From Akkermansiaceae bacterium UBA2381 (GTDB lineage Bacteria; Verrucomicrobiota; Verrucomicrobiia; Verrucomicrobiales; DEV007), in assembly GCA_002344215.1 (NCBI GenBank), contig DDSV01000048.1:62001-126000 (forward strand): a DNA stretch of 64,000 nt. The letters are read 5' to 3'. How positions within the stretch are numbered: position 1 is the first letter of the stretch; the number at the start of each line of letters is the position of its first letter. Shown piece by piece: positions 53,486 through 62,591 of this stretch. Under the pieces are notes generated by a model. That model did not search any database. It had not been told where the DNA came from and worked only from the letters and a program-made list of their open reading frames with translations. The translations under genes were made by a program, and so were the position numbers.

Positions 53486-54154
53486 ATGATCCTTGGCGAG
53501 GACATCGTTGATCCTGAGCGTCGTTCCCTCGCTGACGAGGCCCACGACCGGATTCTCCTGCGTATTGTTAGAGGTGAACTTCCCGTCGGAACTGAGCTGA
53601 AGAGCACACGCCTCGCGGAAGAGATGGGAATGAGCCGCACTCCCGTGATTCAAGCCCTCGCGCGCCTTACTGCGGACGGCATTGTCAGTCAAAGCCTGAA
53701 CCTTCGTGCCTCCGTCCGTCCTGGTGCCGAGAACTGGCTTGTCGATGTTCACCGCACCCGCCAGCTCATTGAGCCCGAGGCGGCTCGATCCTGCGCCGGC
53801 CACGTTCCGGAGGCAGTCCTGGGAGATCTCCTTATTCTCCTGCAGGACGCCAAACCCGTGAAAAGCAGCCACTGGCAGCCGGCGGCCCGATGGTTGGATC
53901 AGTCGCTCCACCTCACCATTGCCGAATACTGCGGCAACCTGTCGATGCGTGAAATCATCCGTCGCTGCTGGAGTTACAAGCGTGTCTCCTACGAGGCTGG
54001 AAACGATAGCGACGCCCATTTGCGTGAAGGCTATCGACAGCATGATGCGATCCTTCACGCCCTCGCGAACGGGGACGGGAACGAGGCGGCGGCGCTCATG
54101 ACCAAACATCTCAACGCCGCAGCACGGGGAAAAACCGGGGAAAGAATCGTTTAG
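53486..54154 (+). CDS. GntR-family (FadR-type) transcriptional regulator
   Basis: I chose the ATG at 53486 (MILGEDIVDPERRSLADEAHDRILLRIVRGELPVGTEL), giving 222 residues; an upstream ATG at 53441 would add 15. Residues about 10-75 form a GntR winged helix (RLAEEMGMSRTPVIQALARLTADGIVSQSL). The remaining helical C-terminal domain resembles FCD-type ligand domains (RQLIEPEAARSCAG, WLDQSLHLTIAEYCGNLSMREIIRRCW, GYRQHDAILHALANGDGNEAAALMTKHLN), with the D/H/H pattern of metal-binding FCD proteins. It is divergent from the Gfo/Idh/MocA gene and probably regulates it and itself. Confidence 0.88.
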   Translation: MILGEDIVDPERRSLADEAHDRILLRIVRGELPVGTELKSTRLAEEMGMSRTPVIQALARLTADGIVSQSLNLRASVRPGAENWLVDVHRTRQLIEPEAARSCAGHVPEAVLGDLLILLQDAKPVKSSHWQPAARWLDQSLHLTIAEYCGNLSMREIIRRCWSYKRVSYEAGNDSDAHLREGYRQHDAILHALANGDGNEAAALMTKHLNAAARGKTGERIV

Positions 54155-54187
54155 ACCTTTCCATCCACGCTTGATCGGATTCGGCGA

Positions 54188-57100
54188 TCACTCGATCCAG
54201 ATCAGTTTTGTCTTCTCTTCATCAAACGAGTCCATGGAGAGATCGTGAACGTTCGGCCCAAGGCTGTTGATTTTTTCAACAACGCCTCCTCCCTTATTTC
54301 CCCACGCCCGCCATTCGCCGCTCTCCAGGCGAACCGCACTCAGTTGTTTGCCAACGCGCAGGGATGTCCCCTTGCCTAGATCTTCCGGAACGATGGTCCA
54401 CTCACCGCTGTTTGCCGGGCCCGCAAACACTTTACCCTCCTCGTCCATCGCGAGCCAGTGCTCCGCAAAGGGCGACGTTTCGAATTCCTTCAGCTTTTTC
54501 ACCGCATTCAACTCCTCGACAAGCGGCGGGTTACCCCGGGGGTGAATTGCATGGAACTGCCCCTTTTTGTCGCGCGCCATCAAATGGCTCTCTGTCGAAT
54601 GGAGAGAGACAAGGTCAACCGGAGTATTCTCCAGTTCGACTTTAGCCGCGCTGCCGCCAGCGTCCGCCCAAACGATCAATTCTCCCGAAGCACGCAGGAT
54701 GGCAGCGGCGCGAGTGTTGGAAGCGATCGAAACCGCATCCTTAATGCTCTCAAGGGGTGTTCCCGGAGGATTGACATTATTTTGCTCCACCGGAACTCCG
54801 ATGGTTCCGTTTTCCCGAAGGCTCATGGAGCAGAAATATCCGAGCGAAACGGAAGTGATCTGGCGGTTTTCCCGTTCAGGAGGAGCCAGAAAACCCAACA
54901 ACTCTCCCTTGGCGGTCAAGGCATGCGACCAGTGAGGTGCCTGATACACACGAACCAGATCGCGGTGATCGGCAAAGTCTGCCAGAAACTCACGCCCGTC
55001 GAGGATCAATGGATCGCCGCTACCCCGAACCCCGTATCCCTTAACCCTTCCTCGCTGCAAATCCGCCAAACCAGCTTCTTCGCCCGCGGGGTCCGCGAGG
55101 TCTTTTGACGTAGACGTTACAACGGGAGCTACGGATAGGGCAAGCCCGTCACGACGGGCAGCGATCCGGGAGCGAAACTCCCTGACGGTTTTGGCTTTCT
55201 CGATTTCATTGGCTCGCGTCAGTTCGGTTTCGTAGGCATCGAGAGCGACGAGGTATCTTTCGTAGAGCGGAGCAGCGCGGCTGTTGCGCTCGGCCTCAAA
55301 TTTGGCCAGAGCCGTGCGAAGGGTAGCCCTCAGAGCCTTGAGCGAATCGGGGAGTGAATCCAGATCCGTGGGAGGAAGTGGTTCCCCCTTTTCCACCCGG
55401 CTCTTTTCCCCATCAATGGCGGTGAGTTCGTCGAGCGATCCCCTTTGTTGTGCTGCCGATCGTGCCCGGGGGATGCCGTTGGACAAATAACTCTGATTCA
55501 GCGAGGAAACAGCCGCGAGATATGGCTGTTGTGCTTCGATTTCGTAGCGGGACTTGAATCCCGATTCGAGTTGGGCGAGGCGGGGGTCGAGGGCGGCGAG
55601 TGCGGGCGCCGGTCCCGCCGGGGTTGCTGGAGTCGTGGACGCAGGGGCTGTGGCAGACTCCAGCGGTCGAAGGCGAATGTGGCGGTAGGCTAACTCGCCG
55701 CCATTTCCCTGAAGGGCGATTTTGCCCCTAAGGACGGAAAGGTCGGGCTTAACCTTGAGCGAGGATCGGGCAACGCTGTCGCGGAAATTCTGGCTCGCCA
55801 CGTCGTAGGACAAGGCAAGCTGTCCGTTGATCCAATGTTCGCGTTTCGTGCCTAGGGCAACCACTTTCGCGGTGTTCCACTCTCCGACCGCCTTTGAATG
55901 ATCCGTCACCGGGAGATCAACTCCAAAAAGGCCGCCGGTGGGCGTCCGACCTGAATTGGACGGGTCGGCCAGTTGCATCTCGAAAGCTTCAAGTTCGTTA
56001 GATGAAGGAATATGATAAAAGACGCCGCCGTTGCCCCGGTCACCCGTTTTCCATTCCAGTTCGAGTTCAAAATCGCCCAGCGTCTCCGGCGACCAGAGCG
56101 TGGTGCGTTTGGAAGTCGTTGCCTCGTCACCCGAGAACGTCCAGTCTCCCGAAGCGGGAGTGCCATCACGCAAAGTCCAGGCGGCCAGGGGGTTTTCACC
56201 GCCTGGAGAAGGAGCCGGAGTAGCGGGTGTCGGGGTGATGACCATGGCGGAAAGAGGCGATTCAGGAATCGTCGCATTCGCTACGACCGGGGGCGGAGAT
56301 GAGGAACCGGCGGCGGGTGGCAGCGCGGGCGCAAGTGCGACAGGATCCGGGGTTTTCGAGAGAGGTTCCGGCTTGGGGAGTGCGGCAGGAATCGGATGGT
56401 TGTTAGCGACCGGCCGATCATCCGGCGATTTGCGAGTTCCGAGTAAGAAAAATCCTCCAGCCGCCAGTCCTAAGACGCTCGCTCCAAGCGCAATCCAGAC
56501 GCCCGTGCCGGTTCCAGATCGCCTCGAACCTGTCGCCGCCGGTTTTGCTGAGCGCGCCGGATCGGAAGCCTTCGGAGGAGGATCAGAAGCTCTCGCGGCT
56601 GCGGTCACGGCGGACGAACCTACCAGCAGGGTGCGTTTCGGGGTTGCTGAAGGAGGAGGGGTGGATGCAATATCGTAAATTGTTGCGCTGATCTCCGAAG
56701 CCTGCTGGAAGCGGCTCTCGCGATCCGAATCCATTGCCTTTTCTACTAGATCATCGAAGCGCGGATCCAGTCCCGGGACCTGAATCGAGGGCACCTTCCA
56801 GGCCCCGCGCGGCACTTTGCCCGTCAGCATCTCATACAACATCACGCCCACGGCATACAGATCCGCGCGGTGATCAACCTCCATGTCCGACTCCAGCACC
56901 TCAGGAGCGACGTAATCCGGCGTCCCCATCGCCATGTTCGTCATCGTCAGCTTCGTCTCCACCGTGTCCGACCCGGTGATCTTTGCCAAACCGAAGTCGG
57001 CCACCTTCACCTGCCCTTCAAGGGTGATCATGATGTTCGCCGGTTTGATATCCCGATGCACGATCCCTTTGCTGTGGGCATACTGCAGCGCATCACAGAT

Positions 57101-57544
57101 TTGCGACATCCAGGCCGAGACATGAGTCGTCGTCAGTTCTCCGGTCCGGATGAGCCCGTGAAGGTCGCTGCCCTCGACGTACTCCATCACAAAATAAAAC
57201 TGACCATCACTCGCCTGCCCGAAATCGTAGACCGCAATGATGTTCGGATGGCTCAGTTTCGCCATCGCCCGCGCCTCACGCTGAAAACGCTCCGCAAAAT
57301 GGAAACCCTGCTCCTCTTCGTCCTCGGTCAGGTTCGGTGGCAGGATCTTGATCGCCACGAGACGGTCGAGACTCTTCTGCCTCGCCTTGTAGACCGCTCC
57401 CATGCCCCCGCGACCGAGCATCTCGATGAACTCATACTGATCGAGAATGACATCAAGATCACCCGGAGCCGGTGGGACAAAACCACCCTTACCACCGCTT
57501 CCTTTGCCTGACTTCGACGCTCCCGTCTCGCTGTTGCTGCTCAT
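54188..57544 (-). CDS. Eukaryote-like Ser/Thr kinase fused to DUF1080 and a propeller-like region
   Basis: From ATG 57544 the product has 1,118 residues. The kinase domain (about 37-300) has the glycine loop LGRGGMG (43-49), VAIK with Lys66, HRDIKPAN with Asp165 and DFG at 183-185, so it should be active. After a Pro/Ser-rich stretch, one membrane helix (WIALGASVLGLAAGGFFLLG) places the rest outside the cytoplasm. A DUF1080 (3-keto-disaccharide hydrolase/LamG-like) domain follows (WTFSGDEATTSKRTTLWSPETLGDFELELEWKTGDRGNGGVFYHI). Next come a coiled-coil-like helical region and C-terminal short repeats similar to RCC1/beta-propeller blades. It may sense an extracellular polymer. Its mRNA leader carries a perfect 12-bp hairpin overlapping the ribosome-binding site. 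Confidence 0.88.
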   Translation of the reverse strand: MSSNSETGASKSGKGSGGKGGFVPPAPGDLDVILDQYEFIEMLGRGGMGAVYKARQKSLDRLVAIKILPPNLTEDEEEQGFHFAERFQREARAMAKLSHPNIIAVYDFGQASDGQFYFVMEYVEGSDLHGLIRTGELTTTHVSAWMSQICDALQYAHSKGIVHRDIKPANIMITLEGQVKVADFGLAKITGSDTVETKLTMTNMAMGTPDYVAPEVLESDMEVDHRADLYAVGVMLYEMLTGKVPRGAWKVPSIQVPGLDPRFDDLVEKAMDSDRESRFQQASEISATIYDIASTPPPSATPKRTLLVGSSAVTAAARASDPPPKASDPARSAKPAATGSRRSGTGTGVWIALGASVLGLAAGGFFLLGTRKSPDDRPVANNHPIPAALPKPEPLSKTPDPVALAPALPPAAGSSSPPPVVANATIPESPLSAMVITPTPATPAPSPGGENPLAAWTLRDGTPASGDWTFSGDEATTSKRTTLWSPETLGDFELELEWKTGDRGNGGVFYHIPSSNELEAFEMQLADPSNSGRTPTGGLFGVDLPVTDHSKAVGEWNTAKVVALGTKREHWINGQLALSYDVASQNFRDSVARSSLKVKPDLSVLRGKIALQGNGGELAYRHIRLRPLESATAPASTTPATPAGPAPALAALDPRLAQLESGFKSRYEIEAQQPYLAAVSSLNQSYLSNGIPRARSAAQQRGSLDELTAIDGEKSRVEKGEPLPPTDLDSLPDSLKALRATLRTALAKFEAERNSRAAPLYERYLVALDAYETELTRANEIEKAKTVREFRSRIAARRDGLALSVAPVVTSTSKDLADPAGEEAGLADLQRGRVKGYGVRGSGDPLILDGREFLADFADHRDLVRVYQAPHWSHALTAKGELLGFLAPPERENRQITSVSLGYFCSMSLRENGTIGVPVEQNNVNPPGTPLESIKDAVSIASNTRAAAILRASGELIVWADAGGSAAKVELENTPVDLVSLHSTESHLMARDKKGQFHAIHPRGNPPLVEELNAVKKLKEFETSPFAEHWLAMDEEGKVFAGPANSGEWTIVPEDLGKGTSLRVGKQLSAVRLESGEWRAWGNKGGGVVEKINSLGPNVHDLSMDSFDEEKTKLIWIE

Positions 57545-57552
57545 GAAACAAT

Positions 57553-57580
57553 CTTCCGGAACCATAGCTGGTTCCGGAAG
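57553..57580 (-). promoter_or_regulatory. Perfect 12-bp hairpin overlapping the kinase-gene ribosome-binding site
   Basis: CTTCCGGAACCA (57553-57564) and TGGTTCCGGAAG (57569-57580) flank the 4-base loop TAGC. On the minus-strand mRNA the 3' arm ends with GGAAG, followed by ATTGTTTC and the ATG at 57544, so the hairpin could hide the likely Shine-Dalgarno. Confidence 0.55.
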
Positions 57581-57644
57581 GCGAGAATAGCACGGCTGGT
57601 TTCCGGCTACCAAGAGGAATTCGCTGGCCGAATCCGGGGGATGA

Positions 57645-58712
57645 TCAGCTCTCCGCCTTCACCCCGGTGACTCGAATCTGGTGGCCCATGAAAAACTTGC
57701 CGTCGAGCAGCTCGACCGCCTTTTGAGCCTCTGCGGTGTCAGAAAGATCAACCCGCATGGTCTTTGTCAGTCCCCCTTCGAGAGATCCGGTGTCTGAACG
57801 ATGCTGAATCGACCCGATGCCCGCAAACAAATCAGTGACATCGATCTCGCTCGCTTCGGCATTCAGATGGGAAATACTAAGTGAAGGAGAAGTGACGACC
57901 TCGATTTCGAGCGGCTTGACCTGACGGGTCGGCTTTTCGATGAGATCCCGATCTCCACTGCGTCCACGCTCTCCCCCTCTTCCGCGACCCTCGCCGGAAC
58001 GGCCTTCGCGTGGCGGTCTTCCTTCTCCCCGGGGTGCCCTTGGCGCTCTTTCGCCATCGGACGAGGTACGACCCTCGCTCTTTGCCCCGGTCACCAGCAT
58101 CTGGCGTCCCTGGAAATCCTTGTCATTCAGTGCGGTTGCGGCGGCTTTGGCCTCTTCGACACTGCTCATCTCGACGAAGGCGAAGCCTTTTGAACGGGCC
58201 GACCCGGGCTGAGTCACGATGGCCGCCTCGACGACGGTTCCATAATCGCTGAAGAGAGCGGAAAGGTCGTCACCGGTCGCGTCATAGCTGAGGTTACCCA
58301 CATAGAGGCGCGGGGTGGTCGGCTCAACGATGAGCGGTTCACGGCGTTCGCGACGTTCCTTCTTCTCAGGTCTGGATGACTTCGCATCCTTGGCCCGCGG
58401 GCCCTTTGATGAAGGCTTTTTCGCGGCGAGATCAACGAGGCCGAAAGTGATGATCTTGATGAACTTCTGAAATCCGGTCGGTTTCGGAGCCGAACTGCGG
58501 CGAATGATCTCCGGCTCATTGTCCCGCGAACTGTAACGCGATTCGCCGCGAGGGGGGCGTGAACTGGAGGGACCTCCGCTGCGGGAGGATTCACGACGCG
58601 AATCTCCGGAACCTCCGCTGCTGCGACGGTTATTGCGGTTTCCGCCGCCGCTGCGGGGACGTGACTGATGATTGCGGGAGTTCCGGTTTCCGCCGGAGGA
58701 TGAATCTTGCAT
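57645..58712 (-). CDS. RNA-binding protein with two RRM-type domains
   Basis: I chose ATG 58712 (MQDSSSGGNRNSRNHQSRPRSGGG); a TTG at 58724 would add four residues. The N-terminal ~75 residues are Arg/Gly/Ser-rich and disordered. The first RRM (about 135-215) has RNP2 LYVGNL and RNP1 KGFAFVEM. An RG-rich linker follows, then a second, degenerate RRM-like domain (LSISHLNAEASEIDVTDLFAGIG, KAVELLDGKFFMGHQIRVTG). RRM proteins with RG-rich tails bind single-stranded RNA and occur in cyanobacteria and PVC bacteria; a cold-shock or mRNA-stability role is possible but not shown. The gene lies between the kinase and DUF3127 genes on the same strand. The ~170 bases upstream hold no other gene. Confidence 0.88.
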   Translation of the reverse strand: MQDSSSGGNRNSRNHQSRPRSGGGNRNNRRSSGGSGDSRRESSRSGGPSSSRPPRGESRYSSRDNEPEIIRRSSAPKPTGFQKFIKIITFGLVDLAAKKPSSKGPRAKDAKSSRPEKKERRERREPLIVEPTTPRLYVGNLSYDATGDDLSALFSDYGTVVEAAIVTQPGSARSKGFAFVEMSSVEEAKAAATALNDKDFQGRQMLVTGAKSEGRTSSDGERAPRAPRGEGRPPREGRSGEGRGRGGERGRSGDRDLIEKPTRQVKPLEIEVVTSPSLSISHLNAEASEIDVTDLFAGIGSIQHRSDTGSLEGGLTKTMRVDLSDTAEAQKAVELLDGKFFMGHQIRVTGVKAES

Positions 58713-58887
58713 GGGTGTGAACAATTAGGGGGGAAAGTCCGGGGCCCCGCGAGAGGCGGAGCTGATCAAGGCGGTGGAAAGAGCTTTCTTCCCCGCAGGG
58801 GTCAGATCAATTGCCCCGAACGCCGCCTATCCTAGAGTATCCAGCCTGATGAGCAAGCAAATTACAGCCCCCGCCGGGCCGGAAAAC

Positions 58888-59283
58888 TCAAAACGGGATA
58901 TCGTCGTCGGATTCCTGCCCGTATCCGCCGGGAGGCTCGCTCACGGGCGGTCCGTCATCGGCATATCCGGCCTGAGGTGAGGCTTTGCGGGGGCTAGCGC
59001 CTCCCCCCCCACCCGGTTTTTCGAGCTTCCAGGCGTTCAAATTCACGTAATATTTCCCGTTGTACTCGTTTCCCCGGATATCAAAAAACACTTTCACCGG
59101 ATCTCCGATACGATAGTCGTCGATAAGAGCGGATTTCTCCTTGAGGCACTCGAACTTGATCGCCTGGGGGAACTTACCGTCCTCCACCTCGACGACAAAC
59201 TCCCGCTTGCTGAATCCGCTCGCGAAGCTCTGCACCTCACCGATCACCTTGACGGTGCCTTCCAGTTCAAAATTCTGTCCCAT
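58888..59283 (-). CDS. DUF3127 protein with an SSB-like acidic C-terminal tip
   Basis: From ATG 59283 (MGQNFELEGTVKVIGEVQSFASGFSKREFVVEVEDGKFPQAIKFECLKEK) the protein has 131 residues. The first ~85 form the DUF3127 beta-barrel, an OB-like fold (RIGDPVKVFFDIRGNEYNGKYYVNLNAWKLEKP). The C-terminus is Gly/Pro-rich and ends in GQESDDDIPF, the same tip single-stranded DNA-binding proteins (SSB) use to recruit repair and replication partners. The combination suggests a single-stranded nucleic-acid-binding protein that engages SSB-interacting enzymes, but this is inference. The start is chosen because the frame upstream is not part of the domain. Confidence 0.85.
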   Translation of the reverse strand: MGQNFELEGTVKVIGEVQSFASGFSKREFVVEVEDGKFPQAIKFECLKEKSALIDDYRIGDPVKVFFDIRGNEYNGKYYVNLNAWKLEKPGGGGGASPRKASPQAGYADDGPPVSEPPGGYGQESDDDIPF

Positions 59284-59374
59284 ATCGTTATTCCAAGGCC
59301 TCAGATATCTTCCAGAATTTCCCGAAGGAAAAGCGAAAATCGCGGAATTTCCCTCTTTCCCCGGGACGGACGCT

Positions 59375-59812
59375 TCAGCCTTGAATGAGCCGGTCAGGGG
59401 AAGTGACCGGCTTATGGTCGCCGCGGCCCCTCGCATTGATCTCGGTGATCTGGGTGTTCAGTGTGCAGAAATCGTAGGCCCACCCGACCACAAAGAGCCC
59501 CCCGGAGATGAGGTAAAGGATCCCCGTGAACCATTTGCCCATGTACATCCGGTGGATCCCGAGGTAACCCAGAAAGGTCTGGAGGATCCAGGCCACCGAA
59601 TAGTCCACGTCTCCCGCCTTGTAGCGCAGCTCAGCTTTTCGCTCCATTCCGGGGATGAGGAACAAGTCGATGAGCCAGCCGATGCCGAGCAGCCCCAGGG
59701 TGCAAAACCAGATCAAACCGCTGATCGGTTTTCCAAAATAAAAGCGGTGCGCCCCGGTGAAACCGAAGATCCAGAGGACGTAACCGATCGTTTTGCTGTG
59801 GGTGGATTCCAT
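59375..59812 (-). CDS. TM2-domain membrane protein
   Basis: From ATG 59812 (MESTHSKTIGYVLWIFGFTGAHRFYFGKPISGLIWF) the product has 145 residues. It contains two TM2 modules, each with a helix, a short GAHRFYFGKP or GIHRMYMGKW turn, and a second helix (CTLGLLGIGWLIDLFLIPGM; FTGILYLISGGLFVVGWAYDFC). TM2 proteins are small inner-membrane proteins of unknown function. The arrangement with two modules is common in this family. It is transcribed with the same orientation as the helicase and DUF3127 genes. The frame extends upstream to 59908, but the extra residues are not TM2-like. Confidence 0.88.
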   Translation of the reverse strand: MESTHSKTIGYVLWIFGFTGAHRFYFGKPISGLIWFCTLGLLGIGWLIDLFLIPGMERKAELRYKAGDVDYSVAWILQTFLGYLGIHRMYMGKWFTGILYLISGGLFVVGWAYDFCTLNTQITEINARGRGDHKPVTSPDRLIQG

Positions 59813-59914
59813 GATGGAGGGAGTTTCGGCCTTGGAGGTCGGTTTACCAATGATAATTCGGAGGCGATTTTGGAATGAGCGGCGGGGAATCTCTCCCATC
59901 AAAAGCACACTCTG

Positions 59915-62452
59915 TCAGGCTTCAACAAAGGCCTCAATCCCGATGAGGCTCATGACCACCCCGCCCTGATCACCACTCGCCGCCAGATCCACTTCGAATC
60001 GGGCGCTCCAGTCATTGAGCTCCGAATCGTCGACGAGGACCTGCTCTACCTTCCAGACCAGTGCGCCGGGTCCGGCCTCGATGCGGCAGTGTTTTGCGTT
60101 TCTTGCTTCGGGGTCAAAACGGAGACGACCGTGACCCTCCTGATAGCGACCCATTATTTCCACCAGCTTTTTCCCATCGACTCCATCGCGCCCGGGGATC
60201 ACCTCGAGCGCGGCCTCATAGTCGCCCCGTGAAACCAGCTTCAGGAAATCAAAGACCCTTGCCCGCACCATCCTAGTGAATGCGGCCTTGTCCCGCGTCA
60301 CCGGCTGCGGTTTCTGCTCGAGGGTTGAGGTCTCCGCTACCGGCCCGACGTCCCCGCGACGCATCCGTTCCCACTCATCGAGCAGACTTGAATCGATCCC
60401 GCGAAGCATCGTTTCGAAAAAGGTTTCAGCTTCCTCCAGTTCGGGAGTCTTGAGCGCCTGAGGCACGGTCTGGACGAGCACCTTGTAGACATCGGAAAGA
60501 TGGCGCAGCAGAACTCCCTCGCTCCGCTCGAGTCCGTAGACCTTCACGTAATCTTCGAATGACTGCCAGTTCTCGAACATCTCACGTGCGACCGACTTCG
60601 GACGCACCGAGGCCTCCTTCGCCCAGGGGTTGCGCAGCACAAAATCGTTGTAGGTCGCATAGATGAACTCCTTCCCCGGTTTCGGGTGCTCGACTTCGTC
60701 CAATCGTTCAATGCGCTCATCAAACTCGACCCCGTCGGATTTCATCTCGGCCATCAGAGCTGTCTTCTCTTTATCAACCTGCTTGCGAAGGACGATGACG
60801 GGATCTTCCAGAATTGCCTCGACGAGGGAGATGACATTCAGGGGATAAACGGGCTCCTCGATCTCGAGTTTCGGAATCGCCTCGAGGAGGTAGAGCCCCA
60901 GCGCCTGGTTGAGAGAAAAATCCTCCTGTAAATCAAGGTGTAGTTCGACCTTCGCCGGACTGCGTCTTTCGTTCCACGGAATGACAGTGAGGACCTTACC
61001 CTCGACGAGTCCACGAAAGAGAGAAAAGGCACGACGTCGCAATTTGCGTTTCGCCGCGACCGTTTCATGGCAATCGTTGATGACGCGGCGCAGAGCGGCA
61101 CATCCGTCCTCGTCGCGGCGGCTGAGGACGTTCAGGAGCATGCCGTGATGGATGGAAAAACTTGAGCTCAACTTTTCCGGAGGCGAATCAATGAGCGTGC
61201 GGAAGGTGTTTTCATCCCACATCACAAAACCCTTCTCGGGCGGTTTTTGCTTCACGAGGCGATTCTTCTTTCCTTTGTCCTCCGCCTTCTGCTCCGCCTT
61301 GAGGTTCGCGATGACATGCTCGGGCGCCTGGGCGATGACGTAACCCATCGTGTCAAAGCCGCGACGACCGGCCCGCCCCGCGATCTGATGAAAATCCCGC
61401 ACCGCGAGGGTTTTCGTTTTCTGCCCGCTGTACTTGAACAACTGGGTAAAGAGGACTGTCTTGATCGGCACATTCACCCCGACCCCGAGGGTGTCGGTGC
61501 CGCAGATCACTTTGAGCAGGCCCTTCTGCGCAAGCTTCTCCACGAGGACGCGATACTTCGGAAGCAGTCCCGCATGATGAATACCCAGGCCGTGGCGGAT
61601 GAGCTTCTTGATCTCCTTGCCATAGGGACTCCGGAAATCAGCCTCGATCAACTCCGCCGCGATCGCTTCCTTTTCCTCCTTGCTGCAATAGTTCCGGCTC
61701 ATCAGATTCTGAGCCGTCTGGGCACAGGAGAGCTGGGTGAAATGCACGAGGTAGATCGGGGACCGTCCCGCCTCGACGAGTTCCTCGATCTTTTCCTCGA
61801 GGGGAGTGACGCTGTATTCAAACTCCAGCGGCACGGGGCGCTGATCCGACTTCACGAGAACGGTCGGGGTCCCGGTGAGTTCCGTAATCGTCTTCTCAAA
61901 AAAGGACGTATCGCCCAGCGTCGCCGACATCAGCAGGAACCTCGCCTGCGGCATCGTCAGCAGCGGCACCTGCCAGGCGACCCCGCGCTCGTGATCGGAA
62001 TAGTAGTGGAATTCGTCCATGATGACGTCGTCCACTTTTGCCGATGAACCCTCGCGCAGGGCGAGGTTGGAAAGAATCTCCGCGGTGCAGCAGATCACGG
62101 GAGCCTGCGCGTTGACCGTCGCGTCACCCGTGATCATTCCGACCTGCTCCGGTCCGAAGGTCTGACAGAGTGACAAAAACTTCTCATTCGCGAGCGCCTT
62201 CACCGGAACCGTGTAAAAACAGCGACGGCCCTGACAGATCGCCCGAAACTGCACCGCCATCGCCACGAGCGATTTTCCCGACCCGGTCGGCGTATTGAGG
62301 ATCACATTGTTTCCCCCGAACAGTTCGAGGATGGCAGTTTCCTGATGTTCGTAGGGCTCTATCCCCGAATCGACCAGATAGCTGAGAAAGGCATCGAGAA
62401 CCTCGTCATTGGAAGAAGGGTCGGCGAGCCGGGTGGGATCGAGGGATGGCAT
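59915..62452 (-). CDS. Ski2-like DEAD/DEAH-box helicase with DUF3516-type C-terminal domain
   Basis: From ATG 62452 (MPSLDPTRLADPSSNDEVLDAFLSYLVDSGIEPYEHQETAILELF) this is 845 residues; an ATG at 62467 adds five. Motifs in order are Q-like region IEPYEHQETA, Walker A NTPTGSGKSLVA, Ib, DEFHYYSD (DExH-type motif II), SAT (FLLMSATLGD), YLVHFTQLS, GTDTLGVGVNVPIKTVLF and AGRAGRRGFDTMGYV (motif VI). The C-terminal ~400 residues are the DUF3516-type domain. The family is an SF2 Ski2/Brr2-like helicase implicated in RNA metabolism in bacteria such as Planctomycetes, Verrucomicrobia and Actinobacteria. Neighbours are the TM2 gene and, divergently, a dipeptide epimerase gene. Confidence 0.92.
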   Translation of the reverse strand: MPSLDPTRLADPSSNDEVLDAFLSYLVDSGIEPYEHQETAILELFGGNNVILNTPTGSGKSLVAMAVQFRAICQGRRCFYTVPVKALANEKFLSLCQTFGPEQVGMITGDATVNAQAPVICCTAEILSNLALREGSSAKVDDVIMDEFHYYSDHERGVAWQVPLLTMPQARFLLMSATLGDTSFFEKTITELTGTPTVLVKSDQRPVPLEFEYSVTPLEEKIEELVEAGRSPIYLVHFTQLSCAQTAQNLMSRNYCSKEEKEAIAAELIEADFRSPYGKEIKKLIRHGLGIHHAGLLPKYRVLVEKLAQKGLLKVICGTDTLGVGVNVPIKTVLFTQLFKYSGQKTKTLAVRDFHQIAGRAGRRGFDTMGYVIAQAPEHVIANLKAEQKAEDKGKKNRLVKQKPPEKGFVMWDENTFRTLIDSPPEKLSSSFSIHHGMLLNVLSRRDEDGCAALRRVINDCHETVAAKRKLRRRAFSLFRGLVEGKVLTVIPWNERRSPAKVELHLDLQEDFSLNQALGLYLLEAIPKLEIEEPVYPLNVISLVEAILEDPVIVLRKQVDKEKTALMAEMKSDGVEFDERIERLDEVEHPKPGKEFIYATYNDFVLRNPWAKEASVRPKSVAREMFENWQSFEDYVKVYGLERSEGVLLRHLSDVYKVLVQTVPQALKTPELEEAETFFETMLRGIDSSLLDEWERMRRGDVGPVAETSTLEQKPQPVTRDKAAFTRMVRARVFDFLKLVSRGDYEAALEVIPGRDGVDGKKLVEIMGRYQEGHGRLRFDPEARNAKHCRIEAGPGALVWKVEQVLVDDSELNDWSARFEVDLAASGDQGGVVMSLIGIEAFVEA

Positions 62453-62591
62453 GGGGAATCCGGGCACGGCAACGGGGAATCACAGAAGCGTTGAAGCGAG
62501 GAATGGGCAACCCCTTTCATTCGGCCCGATTGCTGCGAATCCCGTTTCACTTCCGGGTGGATCATCGTAACCTACGCGTCTTTGTGCCCGT

